A stretch of 64,000 nt of DNA, from assembly GCA_051866775.1 (NCBI GenBank), contig JBJDXR010000008.1, positions 1 to 64,000 on the forward strand, written 5' to 3'. Origin of the DNA: RUG626 sp051866775 (GTDB taxonomy: Bacteria > Bacillota > Clostridia > Oscillospirales > Oscillospiraceae). Positions 25,453 to 33,966 of the stretch are shown here, piece after piece. The position numbers and the translations under genes were made by a program. Under the pieces are notes generated by a model. It had not been told where the DNA came from. It ran no database searches and saw only the letters and a list, made by a program, of their open reading frames with translations. Numbering within the stretch: the first letter of the stretch is position 1; the number at the start of each line of letters is the position of its first letter.

Positions 25453-26655
25453 TCAGCCGCCGAATACCTTGAGCAGGAAGCCTGCCGCTATAGCGGAGCC
25501 TATAACTCCGGCCACGTTCGGGCCCATAGCATGCATGAGCAGGAAGTTTGAGGGGTTGGCCTTCTGGCCCTCGATCTGAGAGACACGGGCGGCCATAGGT
25601 ACTGCGGAAACTCCGGCGGAGCCGATGAGGGGATTTATCTTGCCGCCGGAGAGCTTATACATAAGCTTTCCTACAAGCAGTCCGCCGATGGTGGAGAACG
25701 AAAAAGCGATAAGGCCGAGAGCGACGATCTTAAGAGTGTCAAGAGTCAGGAAGCGGGAGGCGACAGTGGTGGCGCCCACGCAGATGCCGAGGAACAGGGT
25801 GACTATGTTCATGAGGGCATTCTGAGCGGTGTCGGAGAGGCGCTCTGTTACGCCGGTCTCACGCAGCAGGTTACCAAACATAAGGCATCCGATAAGGGGA
25901 GCGGTGGAGGGCAGAAGCAGGATAACAAATGCGGCCACAACGATGGGGAATATTATCTTCTCTGTCTTTGAGACCTCACGGAGCTGGCCCATCTTGACGG
26001 AGCGCTCCTTTTCGGTTGTAAGAGCACGCATGAGAGGCGGCTGGATCATTGGTATGAGCGCCATATATGAGTAAGCCGCAATGGCGATGGCTCCGAGAAG
26101 CTCAGGCGCAAGCTTCGTGGTGAGGAAGATGGCCGTCGGGCCGTCCGCGCCGCCGATAATGCCGATGGACGCGGCCTGATTGCCGGTGAAGCCCAAGAGA
26201 ATCGCTCCGAAAAAGGCGAAGAAAACACCGAACTGCGCGGCGGCACCGAGCAAAAGTGTCTTGGGGTTTGCTATCAGCGGGCCGAAGTCGGTCATCGCAC
26301 CAACTCCGATAAATATAAGCGAGGGATAAACTCCCGCTTTAACTCCGATATAGAGAATATCGAGAAGTCCGCCGTGGGAGAGTATGTGGCCGTAGCTGTG
26401 ATAAAACTCACTGCTCTCGTCAAGGAAGGCGTCCCAAAGCTCCGGAGTATAGAGGGAAGCTCCGGGGAGGTTCGTCAGCAGGCAGCCGAAGGCTATGCCT
26501 ACAAGGAGCAGCGGCTCGAATTTCTTAACAATGCCGAGATAGAGCAGCACACAGGCCACAGCTATCATTATGAGTGATTTCCAGCCGCCCTCAGCTAAGA
26601 ATCCGGAGAAACCGGAGTCCTCCCACAGGCCCTGGAGAGTACCTAAAACATCCAT
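25453..26655 (-). CDS. oadB: Na+-translocating decarboxylase, beta subunit
   Basis: Membrane subunit that decarboxylates the carboxybiotin carrier and exports Na+. The 400-residue polytopic protein has the family motif GGADGPTAIFLTTKLAPELLGAIA, with the key Asp, and NPLIGSAGVSAVPMAARVSQ. It is the last gene of the four-gene operon oadA-oadG-biotin carrier-oadB. The beta subunits of oxaloacetate, methylmalonyl-CoA and glutaconyl-CoA decarboxylases are very alike; the pyruvate/oxaloacetate-type alpha subunit upstream decides the substrate here. Confidence 0.93.
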   Translation of the reverse strand: MDVLGTLQGLWEDSGFSGFLAEGGWKSLIMIAVACVLLYLGIVKKFEPLLLVGIAFGCLLTNLPGASLYTPELWDAFLDESSEFYHSYGHILSHGGLLDILYIGVKAGVYPSLIFIGVGAMTDFGPLIANPKTLLLGAAAQFGVFFAFFGAILLGFTGNQAASIGIIGGADGPTAIFLTTKLAPELLGAIAIAAYSYMALIPMIQPPLMRALTTEKERSVKMGQLREVSKTEKIIFPIVVAAFVILLLPSTAPLIGCLMFGNLLRETGVTERLSDTAQNALMNIVTLFLGICVGATTVASRFLTLDTLKIVALGLIAFSFSTIGGLLVGKLMYKLSGGKINPLIGSAGVSAVPMAARVSQIEGQKANPSNFLLMHAMGPNVAGVIGSAIAAGFLLKVFGG

Positions 26656-26667
26656 CTGTGCTCCTCC

Positions 26668-27078
26668 TTATGCGAGGACGATCAGCGGAGAGCCGGTCTC
26701 CACGGTTGAGCCCTTGCTGACAACCACCTGTGCTACAGAACCGTCACGGGGAGCGACGATTTCGTTTTCCATCTTCATAGCCTCGAGTATAACGAGGACG
26801 TCACCGGCCTTTACAGCCTGACCGGCGGCGACGTTCACCTTGATTATGTTGCCGGGCATGGGCGCGGCAACGACCTCTCCCGCGGCAACTGAAGCGGGAG
26901 CTGCAGACGCAGGTGCGGCAGCGGGAGCAGGAGCGGCTGCGGGGGCTGCGGCGGGAGCAGGAGCAGGAGCGGCTGCGGGGACCGGAGATTTGTTCTCGTA
27001 TTCATTAACGAGCATAGCCTCACCGGAATTTACCTCTACCTCGTATGTCTTTCCGTTAAGTGTTACTTTATATTTCAT
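26668..27078 (-). CDS. biotin carboxyl carrier protein of the decarboxylase
   Basis: A 136-residue biotinyl carrier that shuttles CO2 between the carboxyltransferase and the membrane subunit. The C-terminal biotin/lipoyl domain (about 66-136) has EAMKMEN with the biotinylation lysine at residue 102. Residues about 33-65 are a flexible Ala-Pro linker. The N-terminal 30 residues (KYKVTLNGKTYEVEV) fold as in the C-terminus of OadA proteins, so the carrier has been split off from the alpha subunit. Confidence 0.93.
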   Translation of the reverse strand: MKYKVTLNGKTYEVEVNSGEAMLVNEYENKSPVPAAAPAPAPAAAPAAAPAPAAAPASAAPASVAAGEVVAAPMPGNIIKVNVAAGQAVKAGDVLVILEAMKMENEIVAPRDGSVAQVVVSKGSTVETGSPLIVLA

Positions 27079-27079
27079 G

Positions 27080-27451
27080 TCACTTGACCTCCTTAATAGA
27101 TATGAAGCGCAGCTCGTTCAGGGGCTTGCCCATCTCTTCTGCGACGATAGCCATGATAATAGCGGCGTCTCTGGGATCCGTATCATAGAGCTTGATATCT
27201 CCGGCGGAACCGGGAGCCTGCGGCTCATAGACCTGAGTCTCCTCAGCAGGCGCGGCTGGAGCAGCTGCCTCAGCAGTGGCCGCTGAGGCCTTCTTTCCTC
27301 TGGCGACCATGATCTTTCCCATGATCATTATGACCGCCATGAGGAGGACAAGTCCCAGAAATACAACGGCATATCCCAGAACCGCGGCGACGCCCGCATC
27401 GCCTATGGCCATCTTCGTGCCGGAAGCCGCGACATTTGTAAGTGTAGGCAT
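27080..27451 (-). CDS. oadG: decarboxylase gamma subunit (OadG family)
   Basis: A 123-residue small membrane subunit that holds the decarboxylase complex together. One transmembrane helix is at about 20-46. An Ala-rich linker follows, and a C-terminal helix (DPRDAAIIMAIVAEEMGKPLNELRFISIKEV) is of the kind found in the extended clostridial gamma subunits. It sits one base from the carrier gene and 12 bp after oadA. Confidence 0.85.
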   Translation of the reverse strand: MPTLTNVAASGTKMAIGDAGVAAVLGYAVVFLGLVLLMAVIMIMGKIMVARGKKASAATAEAAAPAAPAEETQVYEPQAPGSAGDIKLYDTDPRDAAIIMAIVAEEMGKPLNELRFISIKEVK

Positions 27452-27463
27452 TATTCTTCCTCC

Positions 27464-28864
27464 TTAAAGTTTTACGATCGAGTACTTAACGCAGTTATCT
27501 TCCTTGGCCTTGCGGGCTTTGAGGAACTTCTCCGTCTGGTCGGGATAGCAGATATAGCTCATGATATCCTCCTCGGACTCGGCAAGCTCTCCGAGAGCGG
27601 CTTTTGCGTTTTCAAAATCCTTGCCGGTGCGCTTGGAGTCCTCGATACGGCAATCCACAGGCTCTCCTCCCTCGCCAAGGATCTTCGCTTCAAGCTCCTT
27701 GTTCACCGGGGCGGGGGCGATACCGTATTCACCCTTAAAATAGTTCTTAACCTCGTTGGATATCTGCTTATAGCGCTCGCCCATCAGGACGTTGACGACA
27801 GCCTGATTGCCCACCATCTGTGAGAGGGGCGTTACCAGCGGGGGATATCCCAAATCCTTGCGCACGGCGGGTATCTCGGCCAGCGCCTCGTCGAACTTAT
27901 CCATGGCGTTCATATCCTTGAGGTTCGCTATCATGTTGGAGAGCATCCCGCCTGGCACCTTGTATACAAGGGCCTGAGAGTCAGTACCCATGCTCTTGGG
28001 GTTAATAAGGCCGGAGTCGATGTACTTCTGCTTTATGGGCTTGAAGAAATCGTTGACCTTGTTTATAACATCCTCATTGAGATCCGTGGGGATGCCGTAC
28101 TGCTGAAGGGCATAGAACATGGTCTCCGTAGCGGGCTGGCTGGTGCCGTTTGAGAAGCAGGAGGAGGCCGTATCTATAACGTCAACTCCGGACTCGATGG
28201 CCTTTGTAAGTGTCATATAAGCCATGCCGGTGGTGCAGTGGGTATGAAGGATGATCGGCATATCGCCTATAGCATCCTTAATGCCCTTTATAAGGTTCTC
28301 AGCCTCATAAGGACTCATCGTTCCGGCCATGTCCTTAAGGCAGATCGTGTCAAAGCCCATGGTCTTAAGCTCCTTGCACATCTCCACGTACTTTTCCACA
28401 GTGTGAACCGGGCTCTGGGTATATGAGATGCATCCGGATGCAACGGTATTTTTCGTAGCGTACTTTTTCGTGGCCTCAAGCGCGGTCTTAATGTTGCGGA
28501 AATCGTTAAGAGCGTCGAAGATGCGGATTATGTCAATACCGTTCTTAATGGAAAGCTCAACAAACTTTTCAACAACGTCGTCATGGTAGTGCTTATAGCC
28601 CAAAAGATTCTGGCCGCGGAGAAGCATCTGCAGCTTTGTGTTTGGCATATTTGCGCGGATGTTCCTGAGACGCTCCCAGGGATCCTCATTCAGATAACGC
28701 AGGCAGGAGTCAAAGGTAGCTCCGCCCCAGCACTCAACGGAATAATAGCCGGCCTTGTCCATAGTAGGCAGTATGTCGGCATAATCGGAGTACGGTAAAC
28801 GGGTAGCCATCAGCGACTGGTTCGCATCTCTTAGGACTGTTTCTGTAAACTGGACTTTCTTCAT
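27464..28864 (-). CDS. oadA: oxaloacetate decarboxylase alpha subunit (carboxyltransferase)
   Basis: Transfers the carboxyl group of oxaloacetate to biotin. The 466-residue protein has the HMGL-like barrel with metal ligands Asp13 (LRDANQS), His207 and His209 (HTHCTTG) and the carbamylated Lys177 (CLKDMAG), then the PYC_OADA domain. It lacks the biotin domain, which is encoded separately downstream. Together the four genes turn oxaloacetate into pyruvate plus CO2 and store the energy as a sodium gradient, a mark of anaerobic citrate or amino-acid fermentation. Confidence 0.92.
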   Translation of the reverse strand: MKKVQFTETVLRDANQSLMATRLPYSDYADILPTMDKAGYYSVECWGGATFDSCLRYLNEDPWERLRNIRANMPNTKLQMLLRGQNLLGYKHYHDDVVEKFVELSIKNGIDIIRIFDALNDFRNIKTALEATKKYATKNTVASGCISYTQSPVHTVEKYVEMCKELKTMGFDTICLKDMAGTMSPYEAENLIKGIKDAIGDMPIILHTHCTTGMAYMTLTKAIESGVDVIDTASSCFSNGTSQPATETMFYALQQYGIPTDLNEDVINKVNDFFKPIKQKYIDSGLINPKSMGTDSQALVYKVPGGMLSNMIANLKDMNAMDKFDEALAEIPAVRKDLGYPPLVTPLSQMVGNQAVVNVLMGERYKQISNEVKNYFKGEYGIAPAPVNKELEAKILGEGGEPVDCRIEDSKRTGKDFENAKAALGELAESEEDIMSYICYPDQTEKFLKARKAKEDNCVKYSIVKL

Positions 28865-29134
28865 ACAGCTGGTACCTCCTGTTTTTATTTGCGGGATTTT
28901 TACACGGCTTTACCCTCCGTGCAATACAACGCTTCAATAGAGCGCTTAAAATATTACGGATATTTCCTGTAAGGTACAAAAATTTTCTCAAATTCCCGAA
29001 CCTTAACCAGAATAAAATATATCACCAAATCTAAACATTTGCAATAAAAATTCGCGATTTATTTAACAAACTAAAAAAAGTAACATAAATTGAGCGCAGA
29101 AATGGTCCAAAGCCGTGTTTTTAATGCGCCTGAC
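28865..29134. other. intergenic leader of the oad operon
   Basis: About 270 bp of AT-rich sequence between the dapB terminator and oadA. It carries the oadA ribosome-binding site (AGGAGGTACC). No clear -35/-10 pair, riboswitch or ORF was recognised. Confidence 0.5.
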
Positions 29135-29164
29135 AATAAAAACAGGGGACGGAAAACCGTCCCC
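29135..29164 (-). terminator. rho-independent terminator of dapA-dapB
   Basis: Arms GGGGACGG (29145-29152) and CCGTCCCC (29157-29164) around AAAA, followed on the minus strand by TGTTTTTATT. Confidence 0.88.
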
Positions 29165-29180
29165 CATTGAGCGGAAATAA

Positions 29181-29912
29181 TCAGCTTATAAGTTCCTGCA
29201 TATCGTACATACCGGCGGGCTTTCCGATTAAGAATCTCGCGGCGGAAACGGACCCCTCCGCCAGCAGCGCCCTGTCGAAAACCTCATGCTTAAGGGTGAT
29301 GCTCTGCGTGTCGGTAGTAATATGTATCTCGTGGATCCCTGGTATATTGCCCATACGTATGGCATGAAAGCCTATCTCGTCGGAGGAGCGCTTGCCCATT
29401 CCGGAGCGGCCAAGCTTAAATACTGCGTTGGGCCTTACCTCTTTTATCGCCTCACCCAGCATAAGCGCCGTACCGCTGGGTGCGTCCGCCTTGCGGTTGT
29501 GGTGGGTCTCAACTATCTCGATATCCGCATCTGGGAATACAGAGGCCGCCTTTTTGGCAAGCTGAGCCAGAAGCGCAACGCCCATGGACATGTTTGCGGA
29601 ATAAAAAACAGGTATCTTCTCCGCCGCAGCGGCTATAGCGGCTTTTTCCGAATCGTCATGTCCTGTTGTACACAGAACAACGGGGATGTTCCTGTCTGCC
29701 GCCCAGTTCAAAAGCCCTGCGGTCAGCGTATGGTGTGAGAAATCTATAACCACATCAACAGGAGACGCGACCTGCTCCAGCGATGAGAGCACCGCGCCGC
29801 CCGAAGAAAATACATCCACAGCTGCGGCAAGCTCAAGATCCCCAGCAGCTTCCACTTGGTTTACAACTATACTGCCCATACGCCCGAGAGCGCCGTTTAC
29901 AAGGACCTTCAT
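29181..29912 (-). CDS. dapB: 4-hydroxy-tetrahydrodipicolinate reductase
   Basis: Second committed step of the lysine/diaminopimelate and dipicolinate branch. The 243-residue NAD(P)H enzyme has the Rossmann loop VNGALGRMG (about 4-12), the central NMSMGVALL and the substrate motif ETHHNRKADAPSGTAL. It overlaps dapA by 4 bp. In a spore former this pathway also supplies dipicolinate for the spore core. Confidence 0.95.
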   Translation of the reverse strand: MKVLVNGALGRMGSIVVNQVEAAGDLELAAAVDVFSSGGAVLSSLEQVASPVDVVIDFSHHTLTAGLLNWAADRNIPVVLCTTGHDDSEKAAIAAAAEKIPVFYSANMSMGVALLAQLAKKAASVFPDADIEIVETHHNRKADAPSGTALMLGEAIKEVRPNAVFKLGRSGMGKRSSDEIGFHAIRMGNIPGIHEIHITTDTQSITLKHEVFDRALLAEGSVSAARFLIGKPAGMYDMQELIS

Positions 29913-30796
29913 ACCTTTATGCCCTCCGCACGCATGAGGGTGAGCAGCTTCTCCTTGTTCTGCTCCTCCATTTTTGTCAGCGGCAGGCGCACGTGATCTT
30001 CAATTATCCCCATCGCCGCCAGCGCAGCCTTGGCCGGGATCGGATTTACCTCACAAAACAGCGCATCTATAAGCGCCTTGTAGCGGCATTGGAGCGCTGC
30101 GGCTCCCTGAATGTCCCCGTTAAAAAAGCGTGTGCAGATCTCACGGGTCTCCTTGGGGAGGATATTTGACAGCACAGAGATGCAGCCCACGCCGCCCATC
30201 GCCATTATCGGGACTATCTGGTCGTCGTTTCCGGAGTATATATCTATGTCCGCACCGCACTTTGACACAGTCTCGACTACAGCCGATATGTCGCCTCCGG
30301 CCTCTTTTATGCCGACTATACGGTCGTGCTCAGCCAGCTTTACATATGTATCCGGCTTTATGGTCACTCCCGTCCTGCTGGGAACATTATAAACGATCAC
30401 CGGAAGCTCAGTGGAATCCGCAATTTTGTAAAAGCTCTCCACAATTCCACGCTGTGTACATTTATTGTAATATGGAGTAACGCAGAGCAGCGCGTCCGCT
30501 CCAACATCCCGCGCCTTACGGCTCATATCAACGGCATGGTCAGTGTAGTTGGAGCCGGTTCCTGCAATAACGGGGATCTTACCCTTTACCCGGTCAACAA
30601 CAAATTTGACTGTGTCAATATGTTCCTCATCAGTAAGTGTAGGCGCCTCACCTGTAGTCGCGCAGACAATAAGGGCGTCAACGCCTCCCTCAAGCTGCAT
30701 ATTAACAAGGCGCTCCATGGCGTCGTAGTCAACTCCGCGCTCGTTCATCGGCGTGACCATAGCCGTGCCTATGCCCTTGAAAATCGTATTCTTCAT
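29909..30796 (-). CDS. dapA: 4-hydroxy-tetrahydrodipicolinate synthase
   Basis: Condenses pyruvate and aspartate semialdehyde. The 295-residue class I aldolase has CATTGEAPTL (the substrate GTTGE loop), the catalytic Tyr in VYNVPSRTG and the Schiff-base Lys in GIKEAGGD. It is the first gene of the dapA-dapB operon, with a promoter just upstream. Confidence 0.96.
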   Translation of the reverse strand: MKNTIFKGIGTAMVTPMNERGVDYDAMERLVNMQLEGGVDALIVCATTGEAPTLTDEEHIDTVKFVVDRVKGKIPVIAGTGSNYTDHAVDMSRKARDVGADALLCVTPYYNKCTQRGIVESFYKIADSTELPVIVYNVPSRTGVTIKPDTYVKLAEHDRIVGIKEAGGDISAVVETVSKCGADIDIYSGNDDQIVPIMAMGGVGCISVLSNILPKETREICTRFFNGDIQGAAALQCRYKALIDALFCEVNPIPAKAALAAMGIIEDHVRLPLTKMEEQNKEKLLTLMRAEGIKV

Positions 30797-30836
30797 TTAG
30801 TACCTCCAAAAAACCTTCACTTTCCATTAATCACGA

Positions 30837-30865
30837 ATGATAAACCATCAACAGGGATCTGTCAA
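30837..30865 (-). promoter_or_regulatory. sigma-A promoter of dapA-dapB
   Basis: On the minus strand TTGACA (30860-30865) and TATCAT (30837-30842), spacer 17 bp, about 40 bp before the dapA ATG. Confidence 0.75.
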
Positions 30866-30877
30866 TAAAGTAAAGTG

Positions 30878-31315
30878 TTAACGTGCGAACTTTTCCCGTT
30901 CCATGACGGCCAGCTCGTCACAGCGGTTATTATATTTATTATCCGCGTGACCCTTTACCCAGTTAAATTCAACCTTATGGGTGGATAGCAGCTCATCAAG
31001 ACGCTGCCAAAGCTCGGGATTTTTAAGCTCCCCGTCCTTACGCCTCCAGCCCTTCAGCTTCCACGAGCGAAGCCAGCCCTTGTTTATGGCGTTGACCACA
31101 TACTGTGAGTCAGTAAAAAGCCTCACCTCACACGGGCGCTTTAAAAGCTCCAGCGCGGAGATAACGCCCATAAGCTCCATACGGTTGTTGGTGGTGGAGC
31201 GCTCTCCGCCGGAGATCTCCTTAATATGCTCACCTGAGGAGAGTATGGCGGCCCAGCCTCCGGGTCCGGGGTTCCCTGAGCAGGCTCCGTCGGTGTAAAT
31301 CGTTACTTGTTCCAA
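30878..31315 (-). CDS. rnhA: ribonuclease HI
   Basis: Cleaves RNA in RNA-DNA hybrids during replication. The 145-residue enzyme has the first catalytic Asp in YTDGACSGNPG, Glu in MELMGV, Asp in FTDSQYV and the last Asp in KGHADN, preceded by the basic protrusion KGWLRSWKLKGWRRKDG. It lies about 110 bp downstream of gyrA. Confidence 0.96.
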   Translation of the reverse strand: MEQVTIYTDGACSGNPGPGGWAAILSSGEHIKEISGGERSTTNNRMELMGVISALELLKRPCEVRLFTDSQYVVNAINKGWLRSWKLKGWRRKDGELKNPELWQRLDELLSTHKVEFNWVKGHADNKYNNRCDELAVMEREKFAR

Positions 31316-31429
31316 TGTGGAACCTCCTGTTTTGCGCCGGTTTACGCCCCTAACGGGGCGATACGGATCGTATCATATTCTTTTTGTACACAGGGAGCGG
31401 TAAAGCCGGGGCAGAATGTGAGCTTTGTC

Positions 31430-33952
31430 TTACTCCTCAGGAGTGTCCGTTTCCGCTTCCGCTTCCTCCTCCGCTGCGCGGTCTGTTACCGCGACGGATA
31501 TAAGCCGGGCGCCCTCTGCCACGCGCATCAGCTTCACTCCCTGGGTCGCTCTGCCAAGGACCGAGATGCTGTCGGCCCCGGTGCGTATCATAGTTCCGTC
31601 ATCGGATATGAGCAGCACATCGTCATCGTCCGAGACTATCTTTATGCCGGCTATTTTACCGGTCCTCTCGGTGACGTTGTAGTTCTTTATTCCCTTGCCG
31701 CCGCGCTTCTGAGGTATGCCGTCGTTACCGCGGACATATTCCATGACAGGCGTACGCTTGCCGTAGCCGTTTTCCGTTATAGAAAGAAGGTTTCCGTCCT
31801 TTTCGGCGTTCACCGCACCGACTACGAAGTCGCCCTCACGCAGCCTTATTCCTCTTACGCCCACAGCATCTCTTCCCATGGGGCGGACGTCGTTTTCATT
31901 AAAGCATATGGCGTAGCCGTCATGGGTAGCGATGATGATGTTGTCGTTCCCTCTTGTCTCGCAGACGGACATGAGCATATCTCCCTCATCCAAGGACAGC
32001 GCCCTGATGCCGCTCTGGCGTATATTGCGGAAGGCAGAGCCCAAGAGCCTCTTCACCGTTCCGTTTAAGGTGACCATAAACAGGTTTCTGTCGTCAGTCT
32101 CTATATCCCTGGTGTGTATCATTGCCGTGACCTTCTCACCTGGGTCGAGCGGCAGGACGTTTACTATATTCGTGCCCTTTGATGCTCTTCCGGCGACGGG
32201 GATATTGTAGCCTTTTTTGCGGTACACCCTGCCGGAGCTGGTAAAGAACAGTATAAAATCGTGGGTCGAGGCGGTAAACACTGTGTGTACGAAGTCCTCA
32301 TCCTTAAGGCTCTGGGCGCGGATGCCTTTGCCGCCCCGTCCCTGCGCCTTATATTCCGAGGCTGGCATACGCTTTATATACCCTGCGTTTGTGAGAGTAT
32401 AGACGCTGTCGGTCTCCTCAATAAGGTCCTCAATGTCAATCTCGTCCTCAACATCCTGTATCTCCGTCTTGCGGTCGCTTCCGAATTTATCCCTGATCGC
32501 GATAAGTTCGTCCTTAAGGACGCCCTTTATCTTCTCCGGGTCAGCCAAAAGCTCGTTATAATATTTTATCTTCTCCTGAAGCTCCGCATACTCATTTTCA
32601 AGCTTTTCCCGGTCAAGTCCCTGCAGTCGTTTGAGCTGCATATCGAGTATCGCCTGTGCCTGAACGTCGTCTAAGCCAAACCGTGCCATAAGGTTTTCCT
32701 TGGCGTCGTCGTAGCTTGAGCGGATTATTCGGATTACCTCGTCAATATTGTCCTGAGCGATAATAAGTCCACGCAGAAGATGTGCGCGCTCCTGAGCCTT
32801 CTTAAGGTCAAAGCGTGTCCTGCGTGTGATGACATCCTCCTGAAATACCAGGTATTCATCAAGGATATGCCGCAGCGAGAGGATCCTCGGCTGGGTCTGG
32901 TTCTGGACCAGTGCCAGCATAATGATCGAAAAACTGGACTGCAGCGCAGTCTGCATGAAAAGCTTATTCAGGACTACCTGGGGATTTGCGTCCCGTTTAA
33001 GCTCTATCACCATGCGCATTCCGTTACGGTCGGATTCGTCCCTGAGATCGGAGATCCCTTCAAGACGCTTGTCCTTTACCTGCTCGGCAATGTTGCGTAT
33101 AAGCTGGCGCTTATTTACCTGATAGGGAAGCTCGGAAACTATAATGCGTGTGCGTTTATCCCTGCCGTACTCCTCAAACTCCGTGCGCGCACGGACGACA
33201 ACCTTGCCCCTGCCGGTGGCATAGGCCTGACGGATGCCGCTCCTGCCCATGATTATACCCTTTGTTGGAAAATCCGGGCCTATTATGTGCTGCATAAGGT
33301 CTGAGAGCGTGGCGTCGGGATTTTCAAGCACGCATATGCAGGCGTTTATAACCTCACGCAGGTTGTGAGGCGGTATGTTAGTCGCCATTCCGACTGCGAT
33401 TCCCGATGAGCCGTTGACCAAAAGGTTGGGAAAACGGCTGGGCAGCACTCTCGGCTCCTTACGGGATTCATCGAAGTTCGGATCCCAGTCCACCGTGTCC
33501 TTGTCGATGTCCCTGAGCATCTCGTCGGAAATGCGGGACATCCTCGCCTCCGTATACCGGTATGCGGCCGGAGGGTCGCCATCAACGGAGCCGAAGTTTC
33601 CGTGCCCGTCAATAAGCGGCTCGCGCATTGAGAAGTCCTGAGCCAGACGAACAAGCGCGTCATATACGGATGCGTCGCCGTGGGGATGGTAATGTCCCAG
33701 CACGTCACCGACGGCAGTGGCGCATTTTTTGTAGGCGTTCTGGTGTGTAAGGCCGCCCTCATACATGGAGTAAAGTATGCGGCGGTGTACCGGCTTAAGA
33801 CCGTCGCGCACGTCCGGGAGAGCTCTTCCGACAATGACGGACATGGCATAGTCTATATAGCTGGTCTTCATCTCTTCAACCAGCTCGGATTCTGTTATCA
33901 CCTGCTCGGGAAAGGCTATATCCTCGGGCTTATAATCTCTGTTGTGTGCCAT
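31430..33952 (-). CDS. gyrA: DNA gyrase subunit A
   Basis: Breakage-reunion subunit of gyrase. The 840-residue protein has the catalytic Tyr at residue 133 (AYRYTEARM), a five/six-blade C-terminal wrapping domain and a gyrase-box-like QGRGGKG. That box marks gyrase rather than topoisomerase IV. In the quinolone-resistance region HPHGDASVYD, the position equal to E. coli Ser83 is Ala94. It follows gyrB by 14 bp, as in the Bacillus origin cluster. Confidence 0.97.
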   Translation of the reverse strand: MAHNRDYKPEDIAFPEQVITESELVEEMKTSYIDYAMSVIVGRALPDVRDGLKPVHRRILYSMYEGGLTHQNAYKKCATAVGDVLGHYHPHGDASVYDALVRLAQDFSMREPLIDGHGNFGSVDGDPPAAYRYTEARMSRISDEMLRDIDKDTVDWDPNFDESRKEPRVLPSRFPNLLVNGSSGIAVGMATNIPPHNLREVINACICVLENPDATLSDLMQHIIGPDFPTKGIIMGRSGIRQAYATGRGKVVVRARTEFEEYGRDKRTRIIVSELPYQVNKRQLIRNIAEQVKDKRLEGISDLRDESDRNGMRMVIELKRDANPQVVLNKLFMQTALQSSFSIIMLALVQNQTQPRILSLRHILDEYLVFQEDVITRRTRFDLKKAQERAHLLRGLIIAQDNIDEVIRIIRSSYDDAKENLMARFGLDDVQAQAILDMQLKRLQGLDREKLENEYAELQEKIKYYNELLADPEKIKGVLKDELIAIRDKFGSDRKTEIQDVEDEIDIEDLIEETDSVYTLTNAGYIKRMPASEYKAQGRGGKGIRAQSLKDEDFVHTVFTASTHDFILFFTSSGRVYRKKGYNIPVAGRASKGTNIVNVLPLDPGEKVTAMIHTRDIETDDRNLFMVTLNGTVKRLLGSAFRNIRQSGIRALSLDEGDMLMSVCETRGNDNIIIATHDGYAICFNENDVRPMGRDAVGVRGIRLREGDFVVGAVNAEKDGNLLSITENGYGKRTPVMEYVRGNDGIPQKRGGKGIKNYNVTERTGKIAGIKIVSDDDDVLLISDDGTMIRTGADSISVLGRATQGVKLMRVAEGARLISVAVTDRAAEEEAEAETDTPEE

Positions 33953-33966
33953 CTGTGCTCCCCCCT

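Noticed and set aside
26897..27000. Short tandem repeats as a possible CRISPR or satellite
   Set aside because: They encode the Ala-Pro linker of the carrier protein; spacing and sequence fit low-complexity coding DNA.
26840..27286. Ala/Gly-repeat plus-strand frame
   Set aside because: It is the antisense of the Ala-Pro linker of the biotin carrier and of oadG.
31345..31374. Two small hairpins between gyrA and rnhA as terminators
   Set aside because: CGCCCC/GGGGCG and GATACG/CGTATC stems are present but no T run follows on the minus strand.
33346..33849. 167-codon minus-strand frame inside gyrA
   Set aside because: It is in another frame of the same strand within a highly conserved gene and has no own signals.
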